DNA from: Culex pipiens pallens
Lineage: Eukaryota > Arthropoda > Insecta > Diptera > Culicidae
DNA length: 64,000 nt
Assembly: GCF_016801865.2 (NCBI RefSeq)
Contig: NC_068938.1
Coordinates: 15,162,746 to 15,226,745, forward strand
Direction: 5' to 3'
Every line of letters begins with the position of its first letter. Within the stretch, counting starts at the first letter, position 1. Below are positions 62,521 through 64,000 of the stretch, piece by piece. The notes below the pieces were generated by a model that was not told the origin of the DNA, did not search any database, and was given only the letters and a program-made list of their open reading frames with translations. The position numbers and the translations under genes were made by a program.

Positions 62521-63698
62521 TAGGGGAGCTGGGGGTAAGACGGCCAGGCGGGGTAAGACGGCCACCCCACTGTTTTACTAAGTATACTAATGAATATTAC
62601 TAAAATGTTTAGCAATACTGTTTCTCATGCTAAATAATGCATATGGAGTCACCTTTGCCAAAAATATTGTTTGAAATAGTATGAAAATAGCTAAAAATAA
62701 ACAAATAATTTTTGAACTTGAAACTGGATGTAATTTTCATGAATTACAACTTAGGCATTTTTGTTAGATAACAATATGTTTTTCTGTCTTCAAATATTTT
62801 TTCATGTTAAATTGAAGTTTTCCCTATGTTATGTCCCTCGAAAAAGTTTAGAAAATGCGATGAGCTATTTACAAAAAATGTTTTAAAAAATAATTTATTT
62901 GGGGGCAAGACGGCCACCTCCTCCGGGGGTAAGACGGCCTCCCGTAATTTGTAGATTTTAATTGATATAGGTTATATTTTTGACGGTTTTTGACTATTAA
63001 GACATATTTGTAGATAAGGAAAACCATTTTCAATAAAACTATCCATTTTTAATCAAAATGCTGTTAACTACCGTTTCGACAACATTCTTTACTGTGATAT
63101 AGCAAAACTCATTGAATAGTATGAAATCCTATCAAACTTGTCATAAAAATCGCTAATTTAATATTGTTTACATAATTTTTATTTACTTATTCTAATCAAA
63201 ATACGCAAACTAATTATTTTGCATCAAATTGTGTTTGTTTTGTAGTAAAAATTCACAGTTTTTCATAAAATGTGGTCGCATTAATATGAATTTCACTGAG
63301 CCAAAATATGAAAATTTTTAAACAGCATTTTTCTTCACATTTGAAACCTGATTTTTTCAACTAAAAATGTTATGATGTTCAGAGAAGTCTGTTCAACCAA
63401 CCTTGTAGGAATTTGGGTGGATTTAGCAAAGCTATTAAGTTAATTTATAGCACTGGCCGTCTTACCCCACATGGGTGGCCGTCTTACCCCGCGTATTTCA
63501 TATATATACGATTTCAATCATTTTTTAAAAATTGCTGAAAAGTATTGAAAATTGGTTTTTAGACTAACTAATTTATGCCATTTCTATAATGGACTAGTAG
63601 TAGAACAATATTTACGTAATTTGAGATCAAAATAATCTGTTGTGTAAATTTTATTAGACTTCTCCCTTAGGGTGGCCGTCTTACCCCCATCTCCCCTA
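62521..63698. mobile_element. TIR element with GGGGTAAGACGGCC motifs, 1.18 kb
   Basis: The left TAGGGGAGCTGGGGGTAAGA and right (reverse complement) TAGGGGAGATGGGGGTAAGA are inverted ends, probably with a TA target. GGGGTAAGACGGCC occurs twice at the left end, twice near 62901-62942 (once as GGGGCAAGACGGCC) and, inverted, at 63447, 63478 and 63673. No transposase. Confidence 0.8.
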
Positions 63699-64000
63699 TT
63701 TCAAAATTAGTTGCAACTTTTTTTTCGATATTTTTGTTTGTTTTAAATGTTTTCAGCATGTTTCGGTCCAAGTAGTAGATTGATATAATAGTTGATATTT
63801 TATTATTTTAGTTATAATGTCAATTTTACAAATGTAACATTTTTTTTGTTAAGTACTGATAGTGAACCTTTATTTTCCTATTAACAAAAAGGATCTACTT
63901 AAAACCTTAGCAAATCTTTAGTAATATATTGACATTTAGTTGAATTAAAAGTTTGCAAAATTAAGTTTATATAGGTATTATATAGAATTTCCAGAGTTAT
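63699..64000. other. AT-rich end of window
   Basis: No gene, terminal repeat or array is visible. Confidence 0.4.

Overview
The window looks like genomic DNA from a mosquito, most likely Culex. The reasons are short introns (58-65 nt) with AAG/GTAAGT-type donors and CAG acceptors, a ZAD-C2H2 zinc-finger gene cluster, a fly-type Mediator subunit 15 gene, a salivary antigen-5-like gene, and a dense load of nested hAT, Jockey-like, LTR, SINE and MITE elements. The genus is an inference from the repeat content and was not tested.

Region 1 (1-8.7 kb) is the only gene-dense part. A C2H2 zinc-finger gene whose 5' part lies outside the window runs into a convergent paralogue (1923-4196, minus strand) that carries two N-terminal ZAD domains. 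Next come MED15 (5427-7767, minus, three coding exons) and, directly upstream in the same orientation, a second complete three-exon gene (8115-8507, minus). This second gene encodes only the MED15 KIX domain plus a new short tail (87 aa). Splice phases and the 140-nt middle exon are identical to MED15, so it is a duplicated and re-terminated KIX microprotein.

Region 2 (8.9-37 kb) is a nest of transposable elements. A non-autonomous LTR retrotransposon (10456-26326, 188-bp LTRs, GTATG target duplication) has a 10.8-kb hAT element (10539-21382, GCTGAGAG duplication) inserted inside its 5' LTR. That hAT element holds further MITEs, a smaller hAT, tandem duplications, a SINE and a TIR element with gene-like cargo. 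A 1.9-kb foldback element (28909-30786) and a CAGCGGTTCTCAACC-type hAT (33841-36871) follow.

Region 3 (37-46 kb) has a probable 5' untranslated exon ending in a strong splice donor at 38278. It also has an internally deleted Jockey-like element with an intact ORF1 but no ORF2 (41326-43156), and an intronless secreted CAP/antigen-5 gene (44409-45182, minus) with a TATA box and poly(A) signal.

Region 4 (46-64 kb) is again repeats. The main items are 8-bp satellite arrays; an internally deleted non-LTR retrotransposon whose 5' end is 15 tandem 127-bp monomers (48220-50859, flanked by a 21-bp duplication); several TIR elements whose ends contain repeated GGGG-containing motifs; and an LTR-type insertion (60777-62081). 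No RNA polymerase III tRNA gene, rRNA gene or CRISPR array is supported. tRNA-like stretches are SINE heads.
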